Shown in pieces: positions 11,426 to 23,319 of a stretch of 64,000 nucleotides of DNA. A program made the translations under genes and the position numbers. Below the pieces are notes generated by a model. The model did no database searches. It was not told the DNA's origin and worked only from the letters and a program-made list of their open reading frames with translations. The stretch comes from Linnemannia schmuckeri. Taxonomy: Eukaryota; Mortierellomycota; Mortierellomycetes; Mortierellales; Mortierellaceae. Location: positions 3,038,001-3,102,000 of the forward strand of contig JANATG010000001.1 in the NCBI GenBank assembly GCA_029449235.1. The letters run 5' to 3'. Positions within the stretch are counted from its first letter, which is position 1; each line of letters opens with the position of its first letter.

Positions 11426-12718
11426 TTAAAGGTTAGCCTGGGTCTGAGGAACAAGGTCCCATACAACATTCACAAGATCCTCCACAGGCTCACCTCCTGC
11501 CCCTGCCCCGCGCTTGACCTTGCCATCCTCCTCCAATTTCTTTAAATGCAATAAGATTTGGTGCTGGGCCGGCAAGTGCAAACTGACCGGGTACGCCTGA
11601 TAGATCACCTTCACAATATCCATCGCCGTCTTTCCTGTACTCGCAGTTGTAAACTCCTTCATTGATTCCGTATCCTCCTCGCTTCCAGTATTGCTGGGAG
11701 AAGAAAGGACGGCAAGGACTTGTCGCTCACGCTCGAACCGGTGCTTGATATACTCTCGGATCTTGGCCGGTCCGTCCTCAATGATCGGTCCATGACCCGG
11801 ATAGATTTTGTAATTCGGCGACGAACCCGCAGAGGCAACCTCGGAGAAGCTCAGTTGCTTCTCAAGCGACCGGATGTAGGATCCCAGATCCTCAAAGACA
11901 GCAGTTCCCTGGCCCAGGACACAATCCGCCGTGAACAACGTATTCTCCTCCTTCAAAAAGAAACTACAATGATCCGATGTATGACCAGGGGTATGAAGCG
12001 TCAAGAGTGTGGTCTGGTCATCAACTTTGATAACATCTCGGTCCTGGATCGTTTGGAACCGTGTCTCTGGGTCATCGCGGCCCGGGCAGGGGTACTTGAA
12101 CACCTCCGTAGGGGCCGACGAGATCGAGGTGTCAACATCGACTAAACCCTTATTATTGGGTGCGGTGGTAGAGGCAGCATCGGCAGCGGTGGCGGGTGGG
12201 TTATGGAGCTGAATGTTACGGGCCGCAAGGAAGGAGAGGACATCGTGGACCCCGCCGACGTGGTCATGGTGCCAATGTGAACAAATGACCTTGGTGATGG
12301 TGGCGCGCTCTCCGGCTGAGCCTGATTGTTCCTTGTCCAGGGCTTCTTGGAGAAGAGGGATGTACTCGGGGATTCCCTCGCCTGTGTCGAGCAGGACCTT
12401 CTTGGGTCCCTTTCCGATCAGGTATGTGTTCGTGCCTATTTTTTGTGAGGGATCATATCCAACATATGATAGAAGTTGCGCAAGTGGCTGGTTAGTTTAT
12501 ATCCCCATATGTCCGTTCGGACAGTTTTTATTCGGTTATGCCGAATAAATGCTATTCCGCAGACACTCGTTCACTTCGCCTTCTGCCTGATGAGTGTTTG
12601 TTGTTATTTGAATCGCAATGTTACCTTGGAGAGTGAACTTGTTTGGGTTGAGACCGAGGACACGGACAACTCGCTCTGAGAGGCGGATGATGTTAGGCAG
12701 CCTTTCAAGTGTTTCCAT
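11426..12718 (-). CDS. LACTB2: LACTB2-like metallo-beta-lactamase-fold hydrolase
   Basis: Two exons, 12718-12625 and 12435-11426, joined as LQ|GTNTYLIGKG (about 367 residues). LACTB2 is a conserved MBL-fold protein; the human enzyme is a mitochondrial single-strand endoribonuclease. The Zn-binding core is intact: SHWHHDHVGG (the HxHxDH motif), TPGHTSDH, FTADCVLG and YPGHGP. The opening TNTYLIG..KKVLLDTGEG and the C-terminal winged-helix-like stretch (VIYQAYPVSLHLPAQHQILL, then HLKKLEEDGKVKRG) are typical of LACTB2 and separate it from glyoxalase II. A roughly 35-residue insert rich in Ala/Thr/Asn follows the motif, near residue 120. The N-terminus (METLERLPNI) is not a clear mitochondrial presequence, so location is open. 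Its 3' end faces the UbiC-like gene. Confidence 0.92.
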
Positions 12719-13124
12719 TATGCCGCGATTGGATGAGTCGAAAGAGGAGTGAAGGATGATAGAGAGAAATGAGACAAAGAGGGGAGGACAAAGTGAACGC
12801 GGAGAAGCTGAAAAGAACGTGAAAAGGGGCGTGACAAGGAACTAATTATGTTCGCACTTTTTTATCCTTTCACCTTTAACCCACGCTTCGGCTCCCACGG
12901 ACATTTATTTACAGGTTTTCTTTTTCACTTGTGAAAAAAGATTCGCTATGACGCTCTCATGATACAAGGGCCCTTGAAAGCACACTTCCTCACTACCTCG
13001 CATGAAGTAATCCTCGGAACCAACGATAGTAGAATGCAATAGTGTGTGTATTTAAATGAATAAAGAAAAAAGTCCAAATGTGTGTGATTTTCTAATGCCA
13101 GGGTGAGGAAACATACAAAAGGCC
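12719..13124. other. Intergenic, upstream of LACTB2-like and 3' of UTP21
   Basis: About 400 bp with no ORF of interest. It holds the minus-strand leader of the LACTB2-like gene (12719-12850) and the 3' end of UTP21. No conserved motif seen. Confidence 0.5.
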
Positions 13125-16100
13125 TTATGCCTTGGTCCTCATAAACTCGATCAGGCAAAGCGTGCTCTGGAACAGTTCCTCAAGCCTCTTCCACTCACGC
13201 TGATGCTCGTTCACCAGCCGCCTCAACCGCATGCTGACGCTCAAAGGGCCCACCTTGACAGCATTGACCTTGACCTTCAACAGCTTCTTGTTGGCCTTTC
13301 TCTGTTTCCTCTCCTCCTCCTCGTCACTATCAGCATCACTCTCCATCTCGCTATCCTCGTCCTCGCTCTCACTCTCTTCCTCGTCATCAAGTCCTGCCTC
13401 AGGGTTAGCAACCAACACATCTCCGTGGATCTTCAGGAACAAATTCAGGTAGGCCTCTGCCAATTCGAAATCCCGCTTTTGCTGCAAAAGACACTCGATA
13501 GCCTCCAAAAAGTACCGGGGTTCGGCCAAGTCGTTATCGAGGGACATCGATCTCAACTCAAAATCGACTGCCGAAGGGTTCAAGGTCTTCAAGTGATCGA
13601 AAAAATCCGAGTAGTCCTTCTCGCTGCTGCTTCCTGACGAAGTATGGCCGCGCTTCAACAAAGTCATAAACACCGTTTCGGGCTGCAACATGCTCATGCG
13701 GATCATCTTCGAGTCTTCCATCGATCGCTCCTCGTCCTTCTTGGTCGCCACAAATTTGGGTTCAACACCAGGTAATGTGCTAAGGAAGAAGGGTGCCTTC
13801 TCGGGTGCCTTTGGAGCCTCTTTCGGCTTGTTCCTAGACTTAATCACATCCAGATTCAACAATGTCTGCCACTTGGACTTGGGAAGAAGCGAAAGCGTGA
13901 TCATCTGCTCGGTCAACTGCTCGGGTGTCTCGATCGTAGGCTCCAAAGCCAAGACCTCCTCGTTCGTCGTGAACATGTTCTCCGCTAGAGTTCATAAGAA
14001 TATATGAATATACGTTAGTCATTTGCACCAGAGTAATGGCTAAGTCTCAAAGCAGCAATAATGCAATGATACAGACAGCATCTATACGTACCTTCCGTCT
14101 CGTCCTCCAAAGTCGAAGACGTAGGCAGAGCAACTCTAATCACATCATCCTCTGTGATACTCCTCAACGACACGGTAGTGAACTGCATGCGGTTGGCCCA
14201 CAAAAAGATTCCGACGTTGTCGACGTGTGCTGTGGCCAAGTAGTCTCCAGTGGGCGAGAAGGAAAGAGAAGTAGCGATGCTCTCGCATCTAAAAATATCC
14301 ACCATGTGACCAGTGGGGAGATCCCATGTGCGGATAGTGGCGTCAAGCGATGCCGACACGAGCCAGTGACCATCAGGGCTGAAAGTCTGATAACATAAAA
14401 CACCAAAGGGAAGTATTAGTATCAATAGAGGGCCGTCAAAAAGCGCCATAAAAATCATAGTAAATAAAAGCGCAATGAGTTTGCTTACCATGTCGGTGAT
14501 ACGGTTGGAGTGACCCCAGAACTCACGGACGACACGTCTGTTCTCGACATCGACAATGCGGATGCACAAGTCGTCGCAAATGACAGCGAGGTGGTTGTTC
14601 TCGGTAAAGAGCAGCAAGTGCGTGATGGGCGAGGGCATCTCCATGGTATGTTCGCATTTTCCAGTCTTGATATCCCACAGCTTGAGCAGTCCATCCAACG
14701 AGCCAGAGATCAATGTCCTGTTCAAGCGATCCGATTGAAGTCCTGTCACAGACTTTTTGTGGCCATCCTCCTCATACGAACGACGGAAAAGTCCAGACTG
14801 CATGTTAAACATGTCGATTCCACCCGAAGCCGATCCAACAAAACCAAAGTTACCGCACGAGCTCACAGCAACCGTCTTGGTGGCTGATCCATCCCTGGGG
14901 GACATGATATGGGCACCCAAAGCCTTGCGCTGATAGTTCCATGACCGCACACCGGGCTCGTTCCAATGGGCTGTCAAAATGTTGTCCCACTCCTTCTCCT
15001 TTGCAGGTGATGCGGCCAAGGTGGTGACCAGAGGCAACTTGAGCTCATCGATCTTCAAGTTCAACAGCTTGGATTTTTTGCTGAGAGATCCCTGAGATAA
15101 CTCGGTCGATTGAGAATCGCGAACAGTCGAAAAGGCCCTAACGGAGCGATCGCGACCAGCCGAGAGAATGAAGTGTCCGTCCTCGCCATAGTATTTGATG
15201 TGTGTTGGGGGTTGATGATGTCCGCTCCTAGACTTCAAAAGGCGGGGGAGACCATCCAGACTATCAAAGATCCACTGCTTGACGGCGTTGTCAGCCCCTG
15301 AACTCATCAAAATAGGCTGTCCGTTCAAGAACTGGATCGAGGGGATAGAACCATCGTGTGCTCCCTTCATCACATGAAGAATCTTTTGGCGATCCAGATC
15401 CCAGAGAGCAATATCACCATACATGTTGGCGGAGGCCATCACGTGCTGGTCATCTATCAAACAAGCATAATTAATCCTGGGAATATTAGAACTCACTCTT
15501 CAAATAGCTTAGAAGGACCTCACTTGTTCTGACAAAAATAGCGGATCCCCATACCTGTGCGGAAGGTAACGGCGGTCACTTTGCCCTCCTGTCTCAAGGT
15601 CATGATGGTGGCGTCCGTCCTGATGTTGTGAATCACAATCGAGCCGTCCAAGAGACCGACAGCAATGACATCCACGACGGGAGTCTGAGTGAAGCAGGTA
15701 ATAGGCGAGTTGAAGCTTTTGAAGGCATAGACCATGGTGCTGGTGCGAATGTTCCAGATCTGCATTGTTCCTTGGTTGCTTCCGATGAGAATCTTGTTCA
15801 AGTATGTGCTGGGGTGGATAAGTGTCGTAACAGTGAAAGAAGAGTCAAAGTCGATGGTGGTGTAAAGCTCTAAGAGATGTCAATAAACAAAAACGGCTTG
15901 CGTTAGGTAGAGTCTTCCAGAAGCTCAATGTCCTCACGATCTTTAGTTGCGGTCCCTGAGCCAAAAACTGGCTATTTACCTCCGGTGGTATGATCGTTTA
16001 ACTTGACGCTGTTGTCGCTGCAGATCGAGATAATGTGTTGACCAAAGATCTCGAGAGATGCTATTGAGAGTCTCTCGTCCTCTCCACATGTGAATCGGCT

Positions 16101-16516
16101 GACTTCCTTTGCACGCCTGTAAGAAACAACATCTGATCCGCATGCAACAAAAGTGAGATCGCCCAGGGCTGCCAATGCTGTAATAGGATGCGATGTGTGT
16201 GCTCCTACTCATATGTAACAACAAGTCAGTTGTTAATAACAATCGTTGAGTTCCCTGCAGTAAGTGTAATCTTCTATCAAAAAGCAAAAATAGGGCAAGC
16301 TGGCCACTTACCAACGAACTGAAGGTTCATTTTGGCGACATCGTAAATATGAAACGTGGTGCCAACACAGGTGGTCAGGAAATATGCTTGACCCCTAGCC
16401 TGAATGTTGAAGGGGACCTCGTTGGTGACATAACCAATGGCTCGGAAGGGGACAAAGATGCGGGGAGCAGCAGCCTTAGGTGCCTGTGTACGGGCCTTCT
16501 TTGAGACGCCGAACAT
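13125..16516 (-). CDS. UTP21: UTP21/WDR36, UtpB subunit of the SSU processome
   Basis: WD40-repeat component of the UtpB complex, acting with U3 snoRNP in nucleolar 18S rRNA processing. It starts at 16516 (MFGVSKKARTQ). About six exons are read: roughly 16516-16305, 16207-15981, 15870-15558, 15455-14490, 14387-14090 and 13985-13125. Evidence: the opening FRAIGYVTNEVPF and the following TTCVGTTFHIYDV match WDR36/Utp21. Two arrays of WD repeats follow (SANMYGDIALWDLDRQ, LISGSLDGLLKLWDIKTG, LVSASLDATIRTWDLPTGH). The C-terminal Utp21 domain carries LPKSKWQTLLNLDVIKSRNK and ends LVNEHQREWKRLEELFQSTL. An acidic Asp/Glu/Ser stretch (13310-13400) is usual for this family. Nothing suggests inactivation. 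It has no obvious functional link to its immediate neighbours. Confidence 0.95.
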
Positions 16517-17656
16517 TGTAGTCGGAAAGTCGAAAGGAGGATAGGGTGGAGTAGAAGGGAGAGAAGGAGTCGAGGATTTTTGTGCTTGTTTCGAGTAATG
16601 GGAGTGTGTTTTCGATGTCTCTCGGTCAGGGAGTTGTGATGTCGAAAGGCAAGTGAGAGAAAAGGAGATGTCGGTCTTTTAGGAGGATGGACAAAGGAGA
16701 CAGGAATACAATACCATTGAGGGCCACTGCTCCTTAGACTTCTCCTGGTTCAAAGTGTATGTGTTTTTTTCTTTTTTTTTTTGTTTATTACACAAGCCAC
16801 ATGTGACGGACTGCTTTTCGCTTTTTCTTTTTTTGTTCTCTTAGTTGGTGGCAACACACATATACCCTAACCCTGCCACAAAAACCTGTGCCAAACCTAT
16901 TCGTGTGGCAATGCCTAAGGGCGCGGGTAAGCATTGCCATCATTGTGCATCGTGTGATATTGTTGCCAGGAGAAGAGCCTTTTTTTTTTTTTTTTTACAA
17001 AATAATAGCAGCAAAATAGACAGAGAGGGAACCTCGCCGCACGTGAGTACCGCCCATCATGGCATCATGGGCTGTGTTTCCCCTAAAAGCGATACTGACG
17101 GCCCTAGCAGGCAGCGGGAGTGAAAGAAAGGAAAACCTTCAATTTTTAGTCCGGGCATACCGTACGAGGATGATGAAAGGGTGAACAAAAGTTCAGAGGG
17201 TTAAAAAAAGAGCGCAGTTTGTCTGAGTAGCAGCTGCAGTGCGGCGGGCTGTTCGCACTTGCTTCCTTTTTGTTGCATGATAGGACAAGTCAGGAGTGCT
17301 TTATTCTTGGTGGTATGTTACAATGTTATGGCGAGAATTGAGATATATATGTACAGTTGTTGCCAGGGATTGAGAAAAAAGTGTATGTGCAGAATGGTCG
17401 GAATAAGGAAAGAAGTGAGGGCAGTGTGTTTACATGGGGAAGAGGTCTGGAGAGGAAGAAGAGGGGTGACAAACAAGAAAAAAAGGAAGGGGGAGCGAAC
17501 AAGGGAATATCCACCATGATGATTGGGTGGGTTAGCAACACCAACGCGATGCGATCGATGCCTTGTTTTTATCATGGGGACCAAGGAGAAGGACAGCGAC
17601 ATGTACATATACTCCCATCACCATGCGGGTGGTGTGAATGTATCCCTGTGTGTGGT
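16517..17656. other. Intergenic region between UTP21 and the secreted-protein gene
   Basis: Holds the minus-strand leader of UTP21 (16517-16740), a 17-nt T run ending near 16996, and purine-rich sequence at 17380-17500. Short ORFs here have no protein-like composition. One CCCTAACCC at 16864 is isolated and not a telomere array. Confidence 0.5.
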
Positions 17657-18460
17657 TTAAAGGCCCTTCTCCTCTCCCCTCAACCTTGCAAGCCCTGTCC
17701 TCCTGGCTTCACGGTGGGCCAAATGAGAAGGGATCGATGGTGGAGGCATCGTCAACCAAGGCTCGTAAATGTCCCCTTCATTGCTATCATCATCCTCACC
17801 GTTGTCGTACTCAATCTCGCTCTCGTTCCCATACTCTTCCTCTCCTTCTTCCTCCAGGGCCTCTCCTTCTATTGTGCCTTCAATCTCATCGTCGGCGTCG
17901 GGTCTCAAAAGTCCGTCGGATTCGGTATCCAAAAGTTCGTTGCCTGCGTCATCATCGTCATCATCCAGGACTGCATGTCCGCCGAGTGTACGATCTGACC
18001 AGGTCTCTGGAGGGGAGGCTTGTTGTTGTTGCTGTGCTTGTGTTTGTTGTTGGAGTTGTTGTTGCTGTTGGATGCGCACTGACAGAACTGATTGCATTTT
18101 TTGTTGTTGCAATTGCTGTCGTTGTTGAGTCTGGTGGAGAAGATACCACACCGATGCGGAAGCGTCCGAGGAGGGGATTTGCGATGACGAGGGTCCAGTA
18201 GAGCGACCAGAAGAGGGTCGAGAGGATGGCTGCCGTTGACCAATGGGTCGGATCTGGACTCTTCCGAAGGAGGGCTGAGGTGGTGGTTGGAGAGGGGTAG
18301 AGTTGTCGTTGAATTGCTGGTTGTGGTGGGTGGAAGAAGAAGGGATCAGGGCGAGAAGTCTGTCGATGGGTGCTGCCTTTGCCTGGAGGAGAAAGTCGTG
18401 GGCGATCAGGGCGATGAGGGCCGAAGCCAACAATGTGAGACTTGAGCGTTTCAGAGCCAT
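17657..18460 (-). CDS. Putative secreted acidic, Gln-rich protein
   Basis: Single exon of 267 residues from ATG 18460. The N-terminus (MALKRSSLTLLASALIALIA) has a basic start and a long hydrophobic core, and ends in QAKA|API, a good signal-peptidase site. This start gives a proper signal peptide; an in-frame ATG at 18571 would bury it. The mature part is low complexity: Pro/Ser-rich, then Gln-rich (QQQQQLQQQTQAQQQQQ), then a strongly acidic tail (DDDDDDAGNELLDTESDG) with an EGEALEEEGEEEYGNESEIE segment. There are no Cys pairs, no GPI signal and no catalytic motif. It could be a cell-wall or extracellular matrix protein or a small effector-like protein. I do not recognise the family. Confidence 0.65.
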   Translation of the reverse strand: MALKRSSLTLLASALIALIAHDFLLQAKAAPIDRLLALIPSSSTHHNQQFNDNSTPLQPPPQPSFGRVQIRPIGQRQPSSRPSSGRSTGPSSSQIPSSDASASVWYLLHQTQQRQQLQQQKMQSVLSVRIQQQQQLQQQTQAQQQQQASPPETWSDRTLGGHAVLDDDDDDAGNELLDTESDGLLRPDADDEIEGTIEGEALEEEGEEEYGNESEIEYDNGEDDDSNEGDIYEPWLTMPPPSIPSHLAHREARRTGLARLRGEEKGL

Positions 18461-21400
18461 GGTTCGTTCGCACAGTGGGAAAAATAAGGGAGATGGAATG
18501 GTAGAGTAGAGCACAAGGATTGCTGTGGATGACTGATTGGAAAGAAAGGCGCGAAAGAGGTTATATTGCATTGACGAGATACAATGGTGTGAAAGAAGAA
18601 GAAAGAAAAGAAGAAAGAAGAGGGGATCAAGGCAGCCTTTATATGTTGGCGTAGGAAGGGCTGTTGGACTCAAATAGAAGTATAAAGGCAGGGGATATGG
18701 TCGGGGTGTATTTTTAGGTGTACAAGTACTTGTGAGGCAGGGGGTGATGGTAATGGTGGTTTGGCTCAGTCAGCGTAGCCTTACAACAGTAAGGAAAAAA
18801 TTGAGAGTGAAAGAAAAAAAAAAAAAAAAAAGAGCATTAAAGATAGGTACAAGGTACTTTTTGTCTTTGAATGCAAGGTGTGGTCCATGGGTTTTCCCCG
18901 TCATTCACTGCTTAGGCATATCAAAGACATTCTTCCACATGCATTGGCTGCTTTGTGCTTCTCGTCATGACATGGCATAGAGACAGAAAGCGCCAAAAAA
19001 CAAGGTTCTCCATTGCTTGTGGCGATGTCCAATTCCATTCTGCCCCACACCCACTCCCATTTTCAAGAAGGATTCATTTATACAAACAAACAACATAAAA
19101 AAAATCGAGGAGAGAGAGGGAGAACAAAAAACAAAGGTGCAGGAAGAGAAGCAAAGACGCAGAAAAGAAACTAGCCGCAATATCGACCTGCCTTGTTCAG
19201 TCACGAACAAGCAGCACGATGATGGTCCCTGTCATCTATCCGGCATTGCCATTGTCAATGTCGTCTCTGTTCTTTGTCTTTAAACAACCCCCCCTTCTCC
19301 ATTTAAGTTTGCTTGTTGTAATGCCTATCCCATTATCCCTTCCTTGCTGTTGTATGCTTCTTTCATACATACAGATACAGAGACAGACACGGCTTTGACA
19401 ATTTTCAACACATCCTGCACAACCTCTTCGGCAGTACACATCATGACATATACGAACAGTTCTGCTTACTCTTTTAAAAGGCAGACCAAACCAAAAGAAT
19501 AGGCCTAGTCACACACCGATCCCTTGTCCTTCGTATTATTTCAGTCGTTGTCAGTTCAACTGCTGCAACAGTTGCCAAACCACCTCAGGAACAGATCAGG
19601 CGAGAACATAACAACAGCAAAAATGACGAAAATAAGCTGCTCAATTCTAACCACTTCCACCACGGATGTGTCCGTCTCTCTATTGTCCATACTCGGCTCC
19701 CCCTATTTGACTATCTGGGCTCCCTGTCTGTTATCCGTTCATTCTGCTGACTTCATTTGACAACTCATACACATATGCACCCCTTTGCAAGTGATAGTTG
19801 CCACCACCCTTGTCATTCTCCCTTGCCACCCCATCCCTTTTGTCCACCCCTCTTTCCTTCCCTCCCTTTGCATGCTTCAGTCGGCGTCAAACAGGGGCTC
19901 CTCGACTTGTTTGCTTGTTTCTGGACCTTTTTTTGTTTATCTACTTTCTTGTACATTTTTTACGAGTGTTTGGATAGGTAGTATTCGTTCACATTTTGGA
20001 GGGATGTTCTGAGACATATATATGATGACTTTACCCCTCCTTGTGCTTATGGATACAATGGCTCACTAAACAGCAACGCCTCCCAGAACAATAAAGCCCT
20101 GCTATCTAATCCTGAAACAAATACGATTTATGCATTCGTCGCTCAGACATGATGGGGGGAAAGGGGATCTCTGTCACAATCGCAATCGTACCCCTCGATT
20201 CTACCTCAGCCATTTGAACATGTACTTTCATTACTCCTTTGTTGGGTATATGCGAAAGCAACCTGCTCTCTTCTCTAGGGTGGGCGCCAAACTGGCGATA
20301 CATAAGGTAGCCATGTTGGGTACTTATTGCTGATGATATATTGCAATATCGTGAAATTATTGCATTCACAATTGGACCGAGCGGAGAAGATTACCGGGTT
20401 GCACAAGAGGGCACGAGAGGGCACAAGACTATACAAAACGTATTTTGTATTATTTCTCATGACGCCCTCGCGACAATGTGATCCTTGCGCATAATGTTAT
20501 TGTTAGGACTGGCAGACAATAGGTAGACAAGGGGCATTCGCACAAACATAAGGATATATAAGGGGACAGGAGAGTGAGCGAGCAAAAATAGAGACCGACG
20601 TGCTATCACTCTAACCTATTAAAGAGCAGGAACAGGAGGAAACTGACTCAATAGAGCCGCAGCCAGCTACACAAGAATGTACAGGACAGAGAGGCCAAGC
20701 AGGGGAACCCCTATCATAGTTTATTGTCAGCCCAAGATGTTCAACGCTTACCCATCGTAGTTGAATAATAAGTACAGATACAACGTTACGTCTTACGTTC
20801 ACATCTCCATATCCCTCCCTACTATCACTAAGGGTATTTATTCACTACAAGACCCCTCTATTGTTAAGCAAGATAGGACATTTTAGTCCGAGTCGGTGCC
20901 TCCTGCAATGATGTACGAGATAGGCGGAGATTGGGGACTAGCGAACATGGTGGTGAAACCTGAAAGCCAGCTTTGGACATTTTGACGTGATCGCTAGACC
21001 ATACCCTTGGTCACTCAATCAAGGATGGGAAAAGGGAGGGGTACCTTGAGGATGGTAGGGGTGATTCGATTACTAGACTTATCACTAGAACAAACGGAAG
21101 CGTGGAGGTAGGTGTGAGAGGATCTTTGAGGACCCAATGGTAGAACAGAGAGAGGGAATGAGGGATATATTCTCTTTCTCTTTCTCTTTCTCTCTCTCTC
21201 CTTTTTTTTTTTTCTGTGGAAGCGACTTATCTTCCGTCATCGATTGTCATGGCCATCATGTCAATGAATTGTTCTTTGTAAAGAGCATAAAAGAAAAGGA
21301 TGTATATATAAGTTGAGGGGTTTGATAGTTTGCCTCCGGTGTTCTTTCTCTGTTCTCGGAGAGAGAGGCGAACACCGCCTGATAGGGAAGGGCTAACTTC

Positions 21401-21539
21401 CGTTGGCTGTCTCATGATATGCGAATGAAATGGCAGAACAAGAGATTAGGAAGCGGTCGAAATATTTTTCAAAGTCCGTGCGAGCTCAACTCTGCTTTCC
21501 CTTTTGGACGATCCCCTTTATTCCTTTCTTTTTTTTTAT
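18461..21539. other. Gene-poor intergenic region
   Basis: About 3 kb without a supportable gene. It contains an A18 run (18814-18831), a triplicated GGGCAC(A/G)AGA motif near 20405-20430, and a plus-strand TATATAAGG near 20553 with no following ORF. It also has a TCTCTTTC tract near 21175-21200. The last 100 bp lead into the first copy of the tandem duplication. Confidence 0.5.
18638..18643 (-). promoter_or_regulatory. TATA box of the secreted-protein gene
   Basis: Minus-strand TATAAA in the context ACATATAAAGG, about 180 bp upstream of the chosen ATG. TATA boxes this clear are uncommon in the window and suggest regulated expression. Confidence 0.55.
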
Positions 21540-22054
21540 TCACTCTCCCTTCGCACGCAGTTGGTCGAGCCTTGACCACGTTCTTACTAAAGTGTGAGTG
21601 GGCGAGTAGTGACTGACTGACTGACTGACTGAGTGGATGTGACAGGGGCACAGTCAAGCATAAAAAAGTTATCTCGTCGTCATCTCGATTGGCTGTGTTG
21701 CAACTGTAATGATTTTCAGAAATCCAGATCAGTATTGTAGCAAATATAAACTACACTTTTGAGATAGACACCTCTTCAAAGACAGTCTCACTCTCGATGT
21801 TATTCCCCACCCGGACATACCCTTACTCCCGCCGTCTTGGTGTACTTCAACCAGCAATCCAGCGTATCTTTAATCGCTCATGGCTCATACTAGCACATTC
21901 TGCTGGACTTTGGCTTGTTCATCCCTGATCCCGCTGATAATGCATGATCGGAGTCCATCCCTGATTGTAGCTAGGGCCCATGCGAACGAAGGAATCTATA
22001 GATAAGTCGGTCCTTGTCGTCATAACAAAAACCCTCCGCTTTTCAATTTTCCAA

Positions 22055-22060
22055 TATAAA
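22055..22060 (+). promoter_or_regulatory. TATA box, small gene copy A
   Basis: TATAAA in CCAATATAAACC, 129 bp upstream of the ATG, followed by a CT-rich leader (TTCTTCCTCCTCATCC). The same arrangement recurs in copy B at the same offset. Confidence 0.7.
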
Positions 22061-22183
22061 CCTTGCGTCCCACCCATTTCTTATTCTTCCTCCTCATCCT
22101 CATCTTCTCTCTTGCCTATCAAAGCAACAGCAACTCATCCTCCTCTTCCACTACTCTCAAACCAACAGCAACCTTTCACAAAC

Positions 22184-22393
22184 ATGGACACCAACGTTTC
22201 CTCGATGGCCTTCTTCAAGAACATGAAGTGCAACAGCGCCCCTTCCTCGTCCTCTGCTCGGTCTTCCAGCCGCCTCTTCTCCTTCAAGTCCAGCAAGTCC
22301 TCGTGTGTCTCCCAGGTCGGCGCCTACAACCCCTCTCACGAGAGAATCATGTCCTCTAACAACAGCTCGGCCAGCACCCTTCTTCGTCATTAA
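22184..22393 (+). CDS. 69-aa Ser-rich orphan protein, copy A
   Basis: Intronless ORF of 69 codons starting MDTNVSSMAFFKNMKCNSAP. About a third of residues are Ser (PSSSSARSSSRLFSFKSSKS), with two Cys, a basic character and the C-terminus SASTLLRH. No signal peptide, membrane segment or known motif. Codon choice is very strongly biased to C- or G-ending codons (AAC, AAG, TTC, GTC, TAC, CAG), typical of highly expressed fungal genes. It has a TATA box and a CT-rich leader of roughly 100 nt. A second copy at 23925 differs by one residue (penultimate block LLRH versus LPRH). Function unknown. The size, Ser/Arg/Lys content and expression signature would fit a small stress- or stage-induced protein, but that is a guess. 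Confidence 0.8.
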   Translation: MDTNVSSMAFFKNMKCNSAPSSSSARSSSRLFSFKSSKSSCVSQVGAYNPSHERIMSSNNSSASTLLRH

Positions 22394-23319
22394 ATCCAAG
22401 AGAATAACGCAATCAAGCACCCCAAGTGGGCCGCTCTTATCCTTGCCTTCCTGCCTGCCTTGGTCCCACGTCTTGGTGCCGAGTCCCTTGATCCTTGATC
22501 CAATCAACCCATTAACTGTTCATACCCATCTCCTCCATAATAATCTGTATATATGGGATACTGCCCCCTCCCGCTCTCTTATCCCCACTACCCAATCTGT
22601 ACCATACTTATTAGTAAAATAGAAATATTTAAAAACGCATCTTGTCTTTGGTTTTGTTGATCTTCATTATGCCTTATTTCACTATGCCAATGCCGATGTT
22701 CTATTGTTACACCATCGAATCTGCAGCTGAAAAAAAAATGCCTAGACTCATGAATGTCTGGTGAATCTTGGACTGTATATTTTGTTTGATGCCCTGACTA
22801 TCTTGTAAAAAAGAAGAAAAAAGAATACCTTGCGCTTTGTTGGAACCAATACATCTCGCTGTAACCAACATCAAGTTTTGCCAATCATTTCTATCGGACG
22901 ATCATCCTTGATTCGACCCCTTCTTTCCTTCCTTGGTATGAGACTGACCATTCCATTCACTGAACTGTTGTTTTCGAGCCAAAAATAATCGCGTCGTCAT
23001 TTTTTTTCCCACTGAAGTATTGGAAGGCTGCTCTGCAAGTGTTTGAGAAAGAAGCCATCGTCTTTGTTGTTACTCAGGAGCACTAGGGAATGTCAAGCAT
23101 GGAAACTCCTGTATTGCTGCTTGATGGTCCTTTCGTCCAGGTTTTTCATTCTACTTGGTATGGAAGATCCAAGCTATGCTGGTAAGAAAAAAAGTAACGT
23201 GCATTGGTCAATAGTCTAAGATAGAGAGAAGTACGAGGAGACTTTTACGCGGCACGAACTGAAGGATGCGCAAATAAAGGGGGGAAAGTAGATTTGCTTT
23301 TTTCTCATTCTAGCCTTTT
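22394..23319. other. Spacer between tandem copies
   Basis: 3' UTR of copy A, still partly alignable with the 3' UTR of copy B (AAGTGGGCC..CTTGGTCCCACG), then AT-rich sequence without an ORF of interest. Confidence 0.5.

Larger units (their letters stand above)
21540..22395 (+). repeat. Tandem duplication unit, copy A
   Basis: First copy of a unit carrying a promoter and a 69-aa gene; the partner is at about 23320-24137. Shared upstream blocks include TTGGTCGAG..TTGACCACGTT, CAGGGGCACAGT, AGATCAGTATT and CAGCGTATCTTTAA. These upstream parts are clearly diverged, with indels. The interval 22068-22380 is identical to 23809-24121 by eye. Confidence 0.85.

Noticed and set aside
16855..16880. CCCTAACCC telomere-like motif
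   Set aside because: A single unit inside ordinary intergenic sequence, no array.
20498..20866. Possible solo LTR: TATTGTTA direct repeats flanking 353 bp that contain a TATATAAGG box
   Set aside because: No TG...CA termini at the repeat edges and no second copy in the window; an 8-bp AT-rich match is easily chance.
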